A DNA stretch of 64,000 nt from Blumeriella jaapii (Eukaryota; Ascomycota; Leotiomycetes; Helotiales; Drepanopezizaceae): positions 1,116,001 through 1,180,000 of the forward strand of contig VWND01000008.1 of NCBI GenBank assembly GCA_009599575.1. The letters are read 5' to 3'. The notes below the pieces were generated by a model. The model ran no database searches. It had not been told where the DNA came from and saw only the letters and a list, made by a program, of their open reading frames with translations. Each line of letters opens with the position of its first letter. Position 1 is the stretch's first letter. The position numbers and the translations under genes were made by a program. Of the stretch, positions 45,818-58,658 are shown in pieces.

Positions 45818-48800
45818 TAAAAAAATCAAAAAAACTTCGCTTACGATATTAAAAACAAATTTATTTATTTTCTATCCGCGTTCGTTTTCGCAAAAACTAA
45901 CAATTTCGTTTTTTTTCGTTTTATAAGCTAAAAAGCTTTTTTTAACGACGATTTTTTTTTTTTCCGCTTCGGCTTTTATTATTTACGCGGATATAGCTAA
46001 GATTTTAAAAAACTCGAAAGTAAATTTCGATATTATTAAAAACAAAAAGAAATTTATTATAAACGGCGGCGCTTCGATTAAATTTATATTTAATTAAATT
46101 GCAAACGCCGCTTTTAATTTAATTCGGAAAAACAAGCGTATTTTAATTATTTTTCAGCGAAAAGCCGCGAAAATCGAATCTTTCGTAGCGAAATAAGCTT
46201 TTTATAACCAAAATCAACGGCTTTATTTTTAAAAAAATTCTTTTTATAATCTTAACTAAAACAGGTTAAATTATTAATTTATCAGATTTTACGGTTCGCG
46301 ATTTGCTTATATTATAAAAAAAACAAAAAAATCGTAATACGAATATTTAGCTGCGAGCATATACGTTTGCCGGAAATATAATACAATTACGCTGTTTTAA
46401 ATGTTTTTATAATATTTCGCTCGTATATAAACGGCGAAATTTTAAGCATTTTTAAACTGATCGTCGAAAAGATTATTGCTTAAACGAAAAAGCGTTTTAT
46501 TAACTGCCGACCGTTCCGATACGAAGCTAATTCAACTAACGGCAAAATTACGTAAATCGTTTCGTTTATTAAGCCGGTTCGGGCCTTTCGGCTTTTTAAC
46601 GTTAGCGACGCTTTTAAAGCTATTAAAAAAAAATCTTTTATTACGATTTATAATTCCGGCTATTAAAATTATTATAATTTTTTCAAATATATCCGTTATT
46701 ATTGCTATTAGAATTACGAGCAACGAAACGATTATTACAACGGGCCGATTAGTTTTAATTGCATTTATAAAATTAAATACGCTAATTATTATAAATTTTT
46801 CGTCGCGAAATATATAAATAAATACTTAGCGGCGCCTAAACGATTAAACGGAAAAAATTTAAAAAAAAACAAAAAAAAAAAATCGACGCGATTCGCAAAT
46901 ACAAATAACAAACGTACGCAACGGCTATTGCCGTCGTTAATACGTAAGCTTAAAGCTAAGCGATAAAACCTTTTATACCGGCTTTTAAAACAGCGTTAAT
47001 TCGCAAACGCAAAGCTTTTTACGTTAAAACGGCTGTTATAATTTACGAAAATACGAACATCGTAATTAGCTTTTTTGTTTTTTTTTTGCTCGTTGTTTTA
47101 AAAAAATCGGCGGATTTCGACGAAACGGCTATTTTAAGCTTATTTATTTTTTTTTTCGCAAGCTTTTTTTCAAGCTATTTCGTTTAAAAACGAAACTTTT
47201 AAACCGATTAAGCCTCGTTTTTCGCGACGGGCTGCGTTTAGTCCGATTTATAATAAAATCGAATTTTCGCAACAATTCGATATCGACGACGAAATAAACG
47301 TATGCGTTTTCGAATTTCGATATTAAAACATAAATAACGTATACGCAACCGCGGCCGTAATCGCGATCGATATAAATCCGATACGCTTATAATAACGTAA
47401 ATAAACGTAGGCAAATAATATTTTGCTTATATTATTATTTTCGAATTATATTTTTTTAAATAAATTAACGTTATTTGCATATAAAAATCTGCTATTTATT
47501 TTAATATTATTATTTAAAAAACCATCCAAAATACGATTTTTACGCTTTAATACCGGTTTTAAAATATCGGAAATAAAAAAAAAGCGCGAAGCTTAACGTT
47601 TTCGAATATTAACGTATATCCGAAAAAATAAAAATATAATTACGAAACAGCGATAATTTATTTCGCGCGATTTATTATAAGTCGTAATTAATAATAAAAA
47701 CTTATTTTTAACGTATACCGCCAATTTATTATTTATAAAATTATCGATTATATTAAAAATTTAGTTTTTTTTAAAAAAAACTGTTTAATAAAAAGCGATT
47801 TCAACGTTAGCTACGATATATTCGATTCGGACGTCGCTTTTAGCTATAGCGGATCCGCTATCGCAAAATAAGCTTTCGAAAGCGGCATAAACTTTATCGA
47901 AAACTTAAAAATAACGATATATCGTTTAAATAATATTTTCGATTTAATTTTTTTTAATTTATTTTTCGCCAAAAACGATTATTCGAAGCGATTTTTATTT
48001 TATTTTCGATTATCAGATTTAAATTATTACGATTAAAAAAAAAAAACGGGTTTTTTTAAAACAAATATATTATAAAATTCCGGATTTAATATTTCCGATT
48101 TTTTCGGCGCTTATATATACAAAAATCGTTCGCTTGCTTAATTTTAAAAACGCTAATTACGCCAAAGCAAATAAATATTTATATAATATAATTCGCAGCA
48201 ATAATAAACTCGGCTATTTAAATAACCGGAAAAAAAAATATAAAACAAAACTACGATATTTATTAATAAACGCCGAAATATAAAGCCGCGCACCGGACGT
48301 ATAAGTTTTTTAATATTATTAATAATCCGATCGTATCGTTCGAATATCGAGATTTTAAAACAGCCGTAATTAAAACTAAACAAAATTATTAACGTAACCG
48401 AATTAACAAATATAAATCGGATAAAGATTTTTATTTATTAATTAGCTAATATAAATTTATTACGAATCTTAAATCGCCACTTTTCGAAATCAACGGCCGA
48501 CTAATCGAAAATTCGAAAAAAAAAAAATTAAAACATTATATACGAAAAATACTTTAACGGTTTAATACGGCGGACGATTTGTCCGACGATTTTTTTTTTA
48601 AAAAATAACGACCGAAAACAAATTTTTTTTTAAAATTAAATTAATTTTTTTTAAAAAAAATCGAGCGTTTTATAATCGAAATATTTAGCATATCGCCGGG
48701 CGTCGACCGCGTTACGATTCGGCTATTTAAAACTATTTAAAAGCATATTAAATATATTATATATAATATTTTTAACAAATGCTTCGCTTTTAGCTATTTT

Positions 48801-51605
48801 TCGCAATTATAAAAGCTGGCGAAAATAACGATAATATTTAAAATAAATAAGCAAAAGCAAATATATTCGATGCGATTCTGACGGCCGATTGTTTTGCTAT
48901 TTTGTATTTCTAAAAGCTTCGAACGAATTATAACGAAACGAAAAAACTGATTTGAACAGCTTTTATTTACGACATTTTTAATTCGCAATACGATAACGCG
49001 CTTTTTAAACGCTTAAAAATAAATTTAATAACTTCGTTTATATACGACGTAAAACAAATATTATCAGCGAACAAAAAAATTATTATAATTATAATAAACG
49101 TTTAAAAAGCGTTCGACGTTTTTTTAATACGAAAATTATTTTAACGAATAATTTCGCAAAGCTGGCCTAAACCATTTTTAAAATTAATATAAAAGTTTTT
49201 TTCCGACCGCAAAATGCGTATAAAATTAAAACAGGCTATTATATAATTCTACGACGTCAAATATAAAACTTTTTAAAATTCGCTTTTTTCGCTAATTTTA
49301 TATATATTTTATTTCGCAAAACTAATAATATAAAATCCGGAATTTCGATTCGAATACGCTAATAATATTTGCTTTTATCGGATATTTAATTCGCTAAATA
49401 CAAACGTGTAATTATTATCCGAAAATATTAAATCGATTTTGCAATAAAATAACGATAATAAATTTTTTTTATATTAAAAAAATAAAAAAATAATTTATAT
49501 TATTAAAAAAAAAAACACGATTACGCTTTTTTTTTTTGCGTTATCGACGAAAATAATACAATCGAATTAATTACGATTTCGAAAAAAAAAAAAAACGAAA
49601 AAAAAACAGCCGGTTTTACGATAGCTAAAAATTTGGTTTAATCGCAAACTGTCGTTTAAAAAACACGTATTTAAACGGGCTATTAAAGCTCGAAAGCTCG
49701 CTTTTTATATACGAAAATTAGCGAAAACGATATAAAGCCTTTCGGCTTATTTATTTCGAAAAGCTGTAATTATTTGCGTTTTTCCGTTTATTTTATACGA
49801 AACGGAAGCGTAATATAATAATCGTATTAAAACGGTCCGGAATAAAAAAAATCAATATAAAAATAAATTAATATTTAAATATAATAAAAAGCACGATTAC
49901 GCTGGCCGTTAAAAGCGTTTTGCTAATATAAAAAACTATTTCGAATATTATACTTTTTCGGAACGCAAGCTTTTTATCAGCGAAAGCGGCTTTAAAAAAA
50001 AATTAAATTAAAATTCGCGCTACGCTTACGAATAATAAATAAAAATTATTTTTTAATTAAACGTATACTTTTATTATTAATTATACGAGGCCGCGGCAAA
50101 AGCATTCGTTAAATTACAAAAATAAAAGTCGAGCGCGCAGCGATTTGATTTTCGCTAATTTTCCGATTTTAATTCCGATTATTTTATTTTTTTTTTAAAT
50201 GCCGAACGGATTTTATTTTAAAAATAAACAAAAAAAAAACCGCGAAAGCTTTTAACAAATAATAAAACGAATTGCTTTCCGATAATATTACGATTTTTTT
50301 TAATAATACGAAACGATACTTAAATAAAAAAAACAAATTAATTAGCTACGATTATATAATTTACTAAAATAAAAAAATAATCGGCTCGGATTATAAAACA
50401 ATTAATACGAAATCCTACGTTTTCGACGCGGAAATAATAAAAATTCGCACAAAACTGGCCAAAATATTACGCGCGCAGCCTGCTTATACGTACGGCCGTA
50501 TTTAGCTTTGCATCGATTCGATTTCGGTAATTTAATACATACGAAAAAAACGCGTTATCGATATTATAATAAACGTTTTACGAAATATAAAATATAATAT
50601 TTATATACGACGTCGGAATCCGATAAACCTTAAAATATATAAATATAATCGGCAATAAAGCAGCGGACAAACTCGCCGTTTATAAAAACAGTCAATTCTG
50701 AAACCCGGGTATGCCTTTCGAATCGACGATTTATAAAATACGTTTTTATTACAAAATTATAAAAAACGACGCTAAAATCAAATAATAATTTAAATATAAA
50801 ATTTTTTTTTTTCGAAATTATTAGCGGTAGTAATTCGAATACCGTATTAAAAATTTTTCAAAATTGCATTTATTTCGCCCGGTGCTTTATCGACTTTTAG
50901 CGCTCCGCTTTTATACAACGATTTTTATTAGTATTATATCAAATTCAAATACGCAAACGCGAATTTAAAATACTTTTGCGGCAAACGCAAAGCTTTTTTA
51001 TATATCGTAAAATGCAAAAAATCCCGAAAACGATTTCGTTACTAGCCGTTAAAACCGAATTATTCATTTATTTCGAATACCGAAGCATTGCGATATTTTG
51101 GAAAGCTAAACGCGAAGCAATTCGCGAAACTTTTTTATACTATTAAGTTTTACTTATTTATTTGCTTTAAATAAACTTTAAAACAGCGTATTGCCGTTTT
51201 AAAAAAAAGTTTTTAAATATTATATTATTAACGTTTAAAATTTAAAATTTAAATTAAAAAGTTTTGGATTTCTCGCGCTTTTGCTTTGTTTTGTATAATT
51301 TCGCCGATTAGCTCGACTATTGGTTTTACGACTAATAAAAACATTTAGCGTTTTAATTTTGCATATTAATTTTATTCGAAATTTACTTTACGAATACAAT
51401 AAAAAACTATTCCGCTTATAAAAAAAAGGCTTAAATAGCGGACTTTTTGTTATATATTTCTTTTATATAATTGCTTTTTCGAAGGTTTTTTCTTATATAT
51501 AAAAATCCTTAGCTTAGCACGTTTCTAATGCCCTGCGGAAGGCTTGAGGTAGCGCAGTTTCACTGCCCCTTCCAAACGTTAAATAATATCATTATCATTA
51601 TTATT
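45818..51605 (+). pseudogene. LINE A ORF1/ORF2 remnants
   Basis: Right-hand part of LINE A after element 4. Composition is extreme: very few CpA or TpG, frequent CpG, and stops every few codons. Position suggests ORF1 in about 46000-47400 and the endonuclease in about 47400-48400, but no motif there is certain. RT is supported by SPGVDRVTIRLFKTI near 48690-48740 and RNase H by NIIGNKAADKLA near 50640-50680. The last 100 bp (51503-51605) is the conserved 3' end shared with LINE B. No functional protein. Confidence 0.65.
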
Positions 51606-51618
51606 ATAAAATATACCC

Positions 51619-52208
51619 ACTTTCTTAAAGCTTGACTGTTATGCATTGGAAAAGATGAGTTGAGTTTGCAAGGTTAGTTTTTTTGGCCGTAAAATTGTGC
51701 AAGAAGAGACGCAACAAACAGTAGATTTTGGCCGTAGTCACAGATAACTCGGTATGGGAATTAAAATCATTTGAAGGTTAAAAATTCCTTTCGCAATCTT
51801 AGTCTTTCACGCTAAAAGAAATTTCATTATAATAGAGGTTAATACTGGAAGTCACTTCAAGGCAACAAATTAAAAATTTAAGCGAAATTGATTGCGTGCG
51901 TGCTAGAAATCAGATCGCAAATCCCCTTTGCTAATTTGAATTTCCTGTAATACTATGACATCCAAGGAATCCCGCCTGCTTCTTCTGTGTAACTGAATAT
52001 CAATTTATGCTTAATGATTCAACTTCACGCCGCTTCCAGGTAACTGTTTATTCTGCGTTTTGAACAATCTATTACTTGTAAAACAACAAACATTGCCCAT
52101 GCCGATATCTTTTCAATATACATTTCTTAACGCATATCGATCCAGCACACTTAATCCAATACTCATTTCCCCGAAAATAACGAGAAGTCAGATAATCCAT
52201 ACTATTGA
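51619..52208. other. Host intergenic sequence
   Basis: Composition returns to normal after the LINE A target duplication. No gene recognised. Confidence 0.4.
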
Positions 52209-52586
52209 CACTCCAGGAAAGAGAAACCGTATCATGGACCAAATGCGACAAGCCAAAAAGGCATTCCATTCCAAAGACCAAACAAGCAAGCAGAAATTTA
52301 CATTGATCTTGAAGCTCTCTTTAGAAAACAGATGCACGATCTGGTACAAGGCTAGTTCCAGACCAAAGTTTGTTATAGTAAGTTCAAATACTGCTGGTCC
52401 AAACTCTCTTACCAAGTCCCGGCAATGCTTCACACCATTCAAGAAGCTCATGATGTTTCTCTGCGAGTTCAGGAGCTAGCATTCAAGAACAATCTTGATA
52501 GCAAAGGAGTATTTTTCAACTGGCCTGCGGATGCGCTTGTGTTCCTGGATTACAGGTCTCTCGTCCAGTCCTATCAATGCGACTGC
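52209..52586 (+). pseudogene. Possible host gene remnant interrupted by LINE B
   Basis: One plus-strand frame reads coding-like sequence: PYHGPNATSQKGIPFQRPNK, EIYIDLEALFRKQMHDLVQG, a TAG at 52353-52355, then SKLSYQVPAMLHTIQEAHD, LRVQELAFKNNLDSKGVFF and WPADALVFLDYRSLVQSYQ up to the LINE insertion point. I do not recognise a family. Beyond the LINE, a frame from 53597 (MRLHWYNEYNAPKKRHILGA) also looks coding but is in another phase, so a single continuous gene is not shown. It could equally be an unannotated exon of a real gene. Confidence 0.35.
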
Positions 52587-53590
52587 CGCCCCTCGGGGTG
52601 CGAGGTCGACGACGACCTCGCGGGCTAGACTCAATACCTGTACGCGGTGCCTGGTACGAACCTTCAGTTTCTCGATTATAATTATCTTTCTCCTGCGGCC
52701 GAAAGATGGTTGTATTCGAGAAATCTGGAAAGCTAAAATTAAGCAATCGATACGTGGCGATTTCGAAGAGATTTTTCTTATCGGCGATCCGGGCCATTTT
52801 TACGATTACGCATAATACTACGATTTATTTGACAAAAGCATACTTATTAAGAATTCCAGAAGAATTATATTAAAAGGAAAAGGCGGAAAATAAAAATCAG
52901 CTCGATTATCGAAAACCCGGTACAGCGCTTTCGAATAACCGTTTCTATTAAACACAACCGACTCGATAGCATATTTGACGGAGGAAAGGATGCCGATAAA
53001 ATACACGCGTTAACGCGTACAAAACAAGCGTTCGAAAGACAATTCGGCGCCGCTAACTCGAAGTTCTGAAAGTGCTTTTCAAAATTACAAAAAAGCTGCG
53101 ATACCGCGGGATCAAAAACCCGGGATATGCGTATTAAAAAAGCTTTTCTTTAATCGTGGTTTTTATTCTTTTAATACGCATATACTTTGTAATTTTCAAA
53201 ATCATCGAAAGCCTTTTAGTTTCTAGTTTTTATCTTTTGTTTTCGTTTTTTTTTTTATTAGGCCTACTGGTCATACCACGTTTGCGTTTTCACGCGATTG
53301 ACAGGCCATATTTTTGACCGGTGTCGTATACACAATCCTTGGATTTAAACCCAAAGCTTTACGCTTATACCTTTTCTTTTTTTTTACTGACGGACCATCG
53401 CAAAAGGCGGCGAAGGGCGTAGTCGACAGCAGCAATGGCTGTATTAAACGAACTGCTTTCGGGGTCGTACTTTTGTATTTAAATCCTTAGCTTAGCACGT
53501 CTCCGTACCCCCTGGGAGGTCCTAGGAAGGCAGACCGAGTTATGGCTGCCCTCCGCTAGACGTTAATCAATACTACTACTACTACTACTA
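52587..53590 (+). mobile_element. LINE B: 5'-truncated non-LTR retrotransposon
   Basis: A 1.0-kb insertion between two copies of CTATCAATGCGACTGC (52571-52586 and 53591-53606). It ends with AAATCCTTAGCTTAGCACGT (53481-53500), the 3'-terminal motif of LINE A, followed by GTTAATCAATACTACTACTA-type CTA repeats, typical of LINE tails. It lacks RT, so it is a dead-on-arrival 5'-truncated copy. It is only mildly AT-shifted compared with LINE A. Confidence 0.85.
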
Positions 53591-53592
53591 CT
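53574..53592 (+). repeat. (CTA)n tail of LINE B
   Basis: About six ACT/CTA units at the 3' end of LINE B, directly before the second target-site copy. Confidence 0.8.
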
Positions 53593-53606
53593 ATCAATGC
53601 GACTGC

Positions 53607-54447
53607 ACTGGTACAATGAATATAATGCTCCGAAAAAGAGACACATTTTGGGAGCTCTTGACGAAGCCAATAGCAACCTCTTTGACGTTGCCAGTATGGG
53701 AAGACTGGCTGTCAAAAGATCACGTGTAGTCACTTGTCATCAAGCGCTATTTACACACATATTCCGACAACAACTACAGCTAGTAATTACCCCCCAAATA
53801 GCAATAAACCGACGGTATTGCGCGTCCCAGCTCTAGTGTGCACATACCCATAGAGCGACACTAAAACTGATCATGAGAAGCGGTTTCAATAAAACGGGAA
53901 ATATTTCTTTCTGGAGTGTAGCAGAGGTATCCTGTGGAGTTCTGAGATTATGCGCGTGTGGAATGACTACGTACTTTCATAGTATCTGGATCAAACACGT
54001 ATGGATATCAATCAAATTCATGTAGCTCCCTTTTCAAATGTGTTGCAAGAGACTGTAACGAGGTAAAGATTGATGGACCTAGAAGCTTCTCAGGTTTCCC
54101 GACAGGAGCCCTGGACCTTTTCGAAACGTAATCGTAATAGATTAAGCGGTTTTGCCAGTTTAATGTAAATCGGAGCTTTAAGACACGTCTTGAGAAAGGT
54201 GTTGTTGAGTTCACTGTTGCCTGGGGGTGTTGCGATACCACGTGACCTTCAAAGTAAACAAATACTCGCCCCTTCCAAATCTCCTATGGGATCACCTAAA
54301 GCGCAACAATAGTAAGACGAGGTTGCAGCACCTGCAACAAGATCGGCAATGGCTTACGTTCGAGTACGAAAGTCGTATCCCAACCTCAATGACCCATCCT
54401 CTCTTGCTTTCAAAAACTTCGCCAGCTTGAACTTCAATTTTAACAAA
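53607..54447. other. Host sequence upstream of the first 2EXR gene
   Basis: Contains a plus-strand coding-like frame at its left (to 53836) and CACGTG at 54239-54244, about 200 bp before the 2EXR start. No other feature seen. Confidence 0.4.
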
Positions 54448-55937
54448 ATGGCGATCTCGACCACTCGATCGCCAGTCTCGGCATCAAACCTCTCCGGAAA
54501 CAAGGTGAGGTCTTTCAGGTCTTGACCCCGAGAAGCAACTGACACCGGACAGTCTACTAACCAATCCATTGCTCCCTTGCCTCCTGAAGCTCCGGCAATC
54601 GTGTTTCAAGCCAACCGACCCAAACTCGATCAAGATGCCACTGCAGTCCACAATCCGCATATCACCAAGCAAGCCAAGGAGAAGTGTAATCGCAAGAAAT
54701 ATGGCAGACAGAGCTGCGATGGATACGCCCGGACCAGCTATCAGCCTGTGGACGACAATGGCTGCCGGGGCGGTCCTCCTATGGAATCTGGTGGTCCTGG
54801 TATCAAACCAAACGGCGATTTCAATCGCAATGGACGTAGACAGACCGATAAAGGCGATGAGAAGCATCCGGCCGGAGATAGGCGCGATGAAGAAAACGGA
54901 GGAGATGGAGACGGCGGAATGGGAGACGATAGAGACAATGCGCCAGCAGACTACGATGCAGAAAACTACTGGACCGTCCCAGCCGTACAATTCACCAAGT
55001 TCCCTGAGCTGCCCCTCGAGCTCCGACGTATGATCTGGGGCCTCATGCTCCCCGAGCCCCAAGTCGTCAAGATCACCGGCGATGGCTACTTCGATCTGTC
55101 CAAGAAGAACAATCTCAGCTCACAAGCCTGGGTTCACCGTCCGCGCGCTCAGTACCGTGTGCCATACATGCTGAGCATCTGTAAGGAAGCCCGCTTGGAA
55201 GTCATCGTCCACCATCCACCCCGCTTCCAAAGCATCCTCGGCGGAAAGCCCATCTACTTCAATCCGGATCAGGACGTTCTCTACTTCGAGGACACGGATG
55301 CCCTCATCCATTTCTACGGTGGCAGCGTGCCGAACCACCGCGAGTGGGCTAAGAGCAATGGCTACCGCTTCAACATGGAAGACCTCCACCTCGTCGTGCG
55401 TCAGGTTGCCATCGATAATGTCTCGGAATTGGAGGGAATGATTGGTGGGATCCTCAATCAGATGCGTGGGCTCAGTCAAGTCCTGATCAATGATGACCAC
55501 CTGCCAGTCGCCGGCGATCAGACTATCTTAAAGCTCACCCAGGGCGTCCAAGTCCTCACGCTGGGCTGGGAGAAATACACCTACGACCGTCCTGCCTACC
55601 CAGGTGTCGACTTTAAGTTCGTTCCCGATGCCGAGTTTGCGAGAACCATCAATGGATGGGACGTGAGTGCCCGAAGTTCCCGATCCACCTTGATTCCGGC
55701 GCAAAAGCTGACTTCACATAGGGCCGTATCTTTCACAAGGAGGACTTGCCAGTAGTCGTCGAGGACGCTGATGATGATGGCTTCAACGTTTTAGGCCCGA
55801 TCACCGCCGATGTTGTCGCTACTCCCGCCGACGCCCAATGGCCTCCACAGCCTGCAGAGCAGGGAATCGCTCCCAACCCAGCAGCAAGCGCCGCTCGCCA
55901 CCTCAACTCTCGTAGTGTCATCCCCAAGAAGGCGTAG
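54448..55937 (+). CDS. 2EXR-domain protein 1
   Basis: Three exons (54448-54504, 54553-55662, 55722-55937) give 460 codons in frame. Introns are 48 bp (GTGAGG...CAG) and 59 bp (GTGAGT, branch GCTGAC, ...TAG). The N-terminal ~130 residues are low-complexity and charged, Gly/Asp/Glu rich. The 2EXR domain begins at FTKFPELPLELRRMIWGLML and carries PYMLSICKEARLEVIVHHPP and FNPDQDVLYFEDTDALIHFY, which is the layout of this fungal family (first motif like an F-box, later the ''aromatic-NP-D'' segment). Function of the family is unknown; links to ubiquitin ligases are only suggested by the F-box-like start. First of three tandem same-strand paralogs. The start in exon 1 (MAISTTRSPVSASNLSGNK) depends on the 48-bp intron; ATG 54577 is the alternative. 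Confidence 0.85.
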
Positions 55938-56970
55938 TGAGCCTTTTCATATCAAGCCTCGAATTCGTTTCAGCTTTCCAGGACATAGAGCGTGCTGACG
56001 CGGAGACATGTCTGTGTTCGATATGTTGTCTATGGGAATCTTGGACAGTATCAAAGGTTTGTTCTTTTGAAAAGCCGGCTATCGTGTATCTGCAAGCAAA
56101 CCCTGCATCGTTCAACATATCTGAGGCAAGTAGCAATAGAATTGGTTTGCAGATGTTTTCGAAAACCGCCCTTGATGAAAGCTCGTGTCAATCTTACCCG
56201 GACATTGATTTTGATTTGAATGTGATCCACGAGAGCGAGTAAAATCCCTAGTCAGTAAAATCCGGAGCAAGGTAGTTTTAAAATATAGTGAATGACCGGG
56301 CAATTATTCGCTGTGAATCAAGCCATCTTCTTGGCTCTTACCAACCAGGGCGTCCTAAGAAACAGTCCAAAGGCTCGCTCCAGATGATCTATCATCCGTT
56401 GAAGTCGTCTTTCGGACAAATGCCTGTGATAACTCGTCTCCTCTGGGTGACCTATGCTTGAGGGATGGATGAAAATCTCATTAGAGCTGAGAAGATCTGG
56501 TCTGTACAGGAGTTGGGGAAGTCGAAATCGCAGGACGGCGATGGCAATTTGGATGAGTGAGCGAACTACATCGATTAGATTGGAACGTTCATACAATTCC
56601 CGATGCTTGAGAGGGTGGTTTTTGAAACGATCGCTGCCTGGCCAAACATCATTTTCCTTCTCTCCGCGTCTTCTCCCCTATCTCACACTCTCTGTTCGTC
56701 GAATCCTCAGTCAACGTCATGACTGGTTGTTTTTCGGTTGTTGTTTTGCGTATAGAGGATCGAAATCGAATGATTGCTCGGGGAAATGCAGAATAGTGGG
56801 AAAAACCAACGTTGCTTGAGATCTGGTGGGCTGGTAATCCTTCAAAATAAACAACCGAGGAAATGTGGGACCAGTCACGCAAATTGGAGTTGAGCGTTGT
56901 TTCGATCTACCTTCGAGACAACATCACAAACACATCCTCCCCGTCAAAACCCACCACAACCACTCTCAGA

Positions 56971-58076
56971 ATGAACCGTAGCATCGACATCTGGGGCGAG
57001 CCCGAGCCAGACAGAGAAGAATGTTTCTTCCATGCGTTCCCCACGCTCCCCCGCGACGTCCGCCTCAAGATCTGGAAGCTCAGCGCGCCAGAGGATCGCA
57101 TCGTGACCATCAAAGACGCCAGCACCTGGATGAGACTCCGAGGCAAGACTGAAATCTTCTGGTACTATCGAGTCCGTGCTACCTACACCGTCCCAGCCAT
57201 CTTCCAGGTCAACAAGGAGTCTCGCCAGGCCGCTCTCCAAATCTACCACTTGACCCTCACCAGTCGCATTGGCCACCCCGTCCCCTTCAACTTCCTCCTC
57301 GATACCCTCCTGTTCGATGGTCCTGATGGCGCAAGTACTCTCAACACCTTCGTCGACTCAAACAATTCTGTTGACAAGGTCGCCGTAAAGAACGAGATCC
57401 AGCTCATGCATGCCAATCTACAGACCTTGATCGTGGCTGGTGATCATCTGTAGTGAGTACTTTCCGCCCTCCACACATCTCTGGGGCTGGCTTGAGAATC
57501 CATAGACTTAACTGCGTCGCCAGGCTTTTGGCCTCATCGCTACTGGGGATGGCAACACTGACTCTTCCATCTTTCCTAGCGTTTACACATCCGAAGATGT
57601 CGAAGGCTTCTACAACCTTCGACTCTGTCTCCTCCCATGGACCCATGATCACTACGACCGTCAGCTCTTGAACTACCTGCGAGCGGTTTGGGACATCAAG
57701 TTGGGCAACGCCAAGGCCGAACTGACGAAGAAGGTCGCCGTTCGAGAGATGGAGGTATTGGCGGCGGCGTACTTGGCGCGGGTCAAGCTGGAGGCCAGAA
57801 TCGAATACATGGACAACGTGGAGCGCAAAAAGATCCTGGCCGAGGCGAATTCCAAGGTACAGGATTTGATCGTCAAGTTAGGCCTGGAGCTGAAGGGATT
57901 GAGGGGCGGCAAGACAGAGGTGATGTTCACCAATGGTCTGGGTGTAGAGGCTTGGCTGGGAGAAGGCGTTGAGGTATGTTCTTCGGGCCAAACCCCTTCC
58001 AATGCCACAGTCCTCTGACCAGAGACCGCAGATCACCAAAGCTCCAACTTCCATCATTCCTCCGCTTAACCGTTGA
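56971..58076 (+). CDS. 2EXR-domain protein 2
   Basis: Three exons (56971-57452, 57580-57973, 58032-58076) join in frame to 306 codons. The introns are 127 bp (GTGAGT...CTAG) and 58 bp (GTATGT, branch CTGACC, ...GCAG). Domain order: 2EXR start FHAFPTLPRDVRLKIWKLSA with EDRIVTIKDAS, then VPAIFQVNKESRQAALQIYH and FNFLLDTLLFDGPDGASTL. After it come FYNLRLCLLPW and a long basic/acidic helix probably forming a coiled coil (AKAELTKKVAVREMEVLAAA, YMDNVERKKILAEANSKVQD). Start ATG 56971 has context CTCAGAATGA; an in-frame ATG at 56863 would add 36 residues. The first intron is longer than the others and could hide a small exon. No known function beyond the domain. Confidence 0.85.
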
Positions 58077-58642
58077 AATTTGTTTTTGGCTTGCGCGAGG
58101 TCCACGGGGTGCATCATGGGATCGGGACCATCATACCGATGTTTGAGTCTTAGAAGCTCTGGTCAGCCAGTTAGAACCTGGGGCATCTAGATCTCTGTCG
58201 CTCTGTGTTTGCCCGCCGTTTGTCTTTGAAGCATGACCCATGGAGAGGCGGCAAGACTGGGTGGCACATAGTCCGAGGAATGAAACAAAATCCATGCTCG
58301 CAAGCCTGAGTTTTTCTTGGAGAGCATATAAATCTCCGTGCAATCCCTTCGAGACTCGCAGGCCAGAGGAGCTGCTGGGTATATGACCGTTGGTCGTGGT
58401 GGTACAGTGACATCTTGCTCCACCTGTATTCCCAAGCTAGGGTACCCCGTATACGGAAAGTAAATAAACAAGTAAGCCAATGTTAAAGAAGATATGTCCA
58501 AGACGTGGAGATCTGCACACGCAGAATCTCCAGAGTCCATTACATGTCAATGGTACTCTGATGCTCGAATTTATAGTAGACTGCTATTGTTGCATATCGA
58601 ACGGAAAGTGCGACGCTCCCAGCCTCGTGCCTTCCAAAATCG

Positions 58643-58658
58643 ATTATCACGTGATAAT
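58643..58658. promoter_or_regulatory. 16-bp perfect palindrome with CACGTG core
   Basis: ATTATCACGTGATAAT is its own reverse complement. It lies about 430 bp upstream of the third 2EXR gene and 570 bp after the second. The core TCACGTGA is the kind of site bound by bHLH factors such as Cbf1. Binding is an inference. Confidence 0.45.

Larger units (their letters stand above)
34048..51605 (+). mobile_element. LINE A: RIP-degraded Tad1-like non-LTR retrotransposon, split by element 4
   Basis: Bounded by ATAAGATATACCC (34035-34047) and ATAAAATATACCC (51606-51618), a 13-bp duplication with one G/A difference. Excluding element 4 and one TSD copy it is about 6.26 kb, the length of a full Tad1-clade element. 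The plus strand carries damaged ORF1-like sequence, an RT with SPGVDRVTIRLFKTI near 48700, and an RNase H remnant NIIGNKAADKLA near 50640. The 3' end has no LTR but AAATCCTTAGCTTAGCACGT (51503-51522) and a short ATTATT/CATTAT-type tail. The same 3' motif ends LINE B. Dead. Confidence 0.8.
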
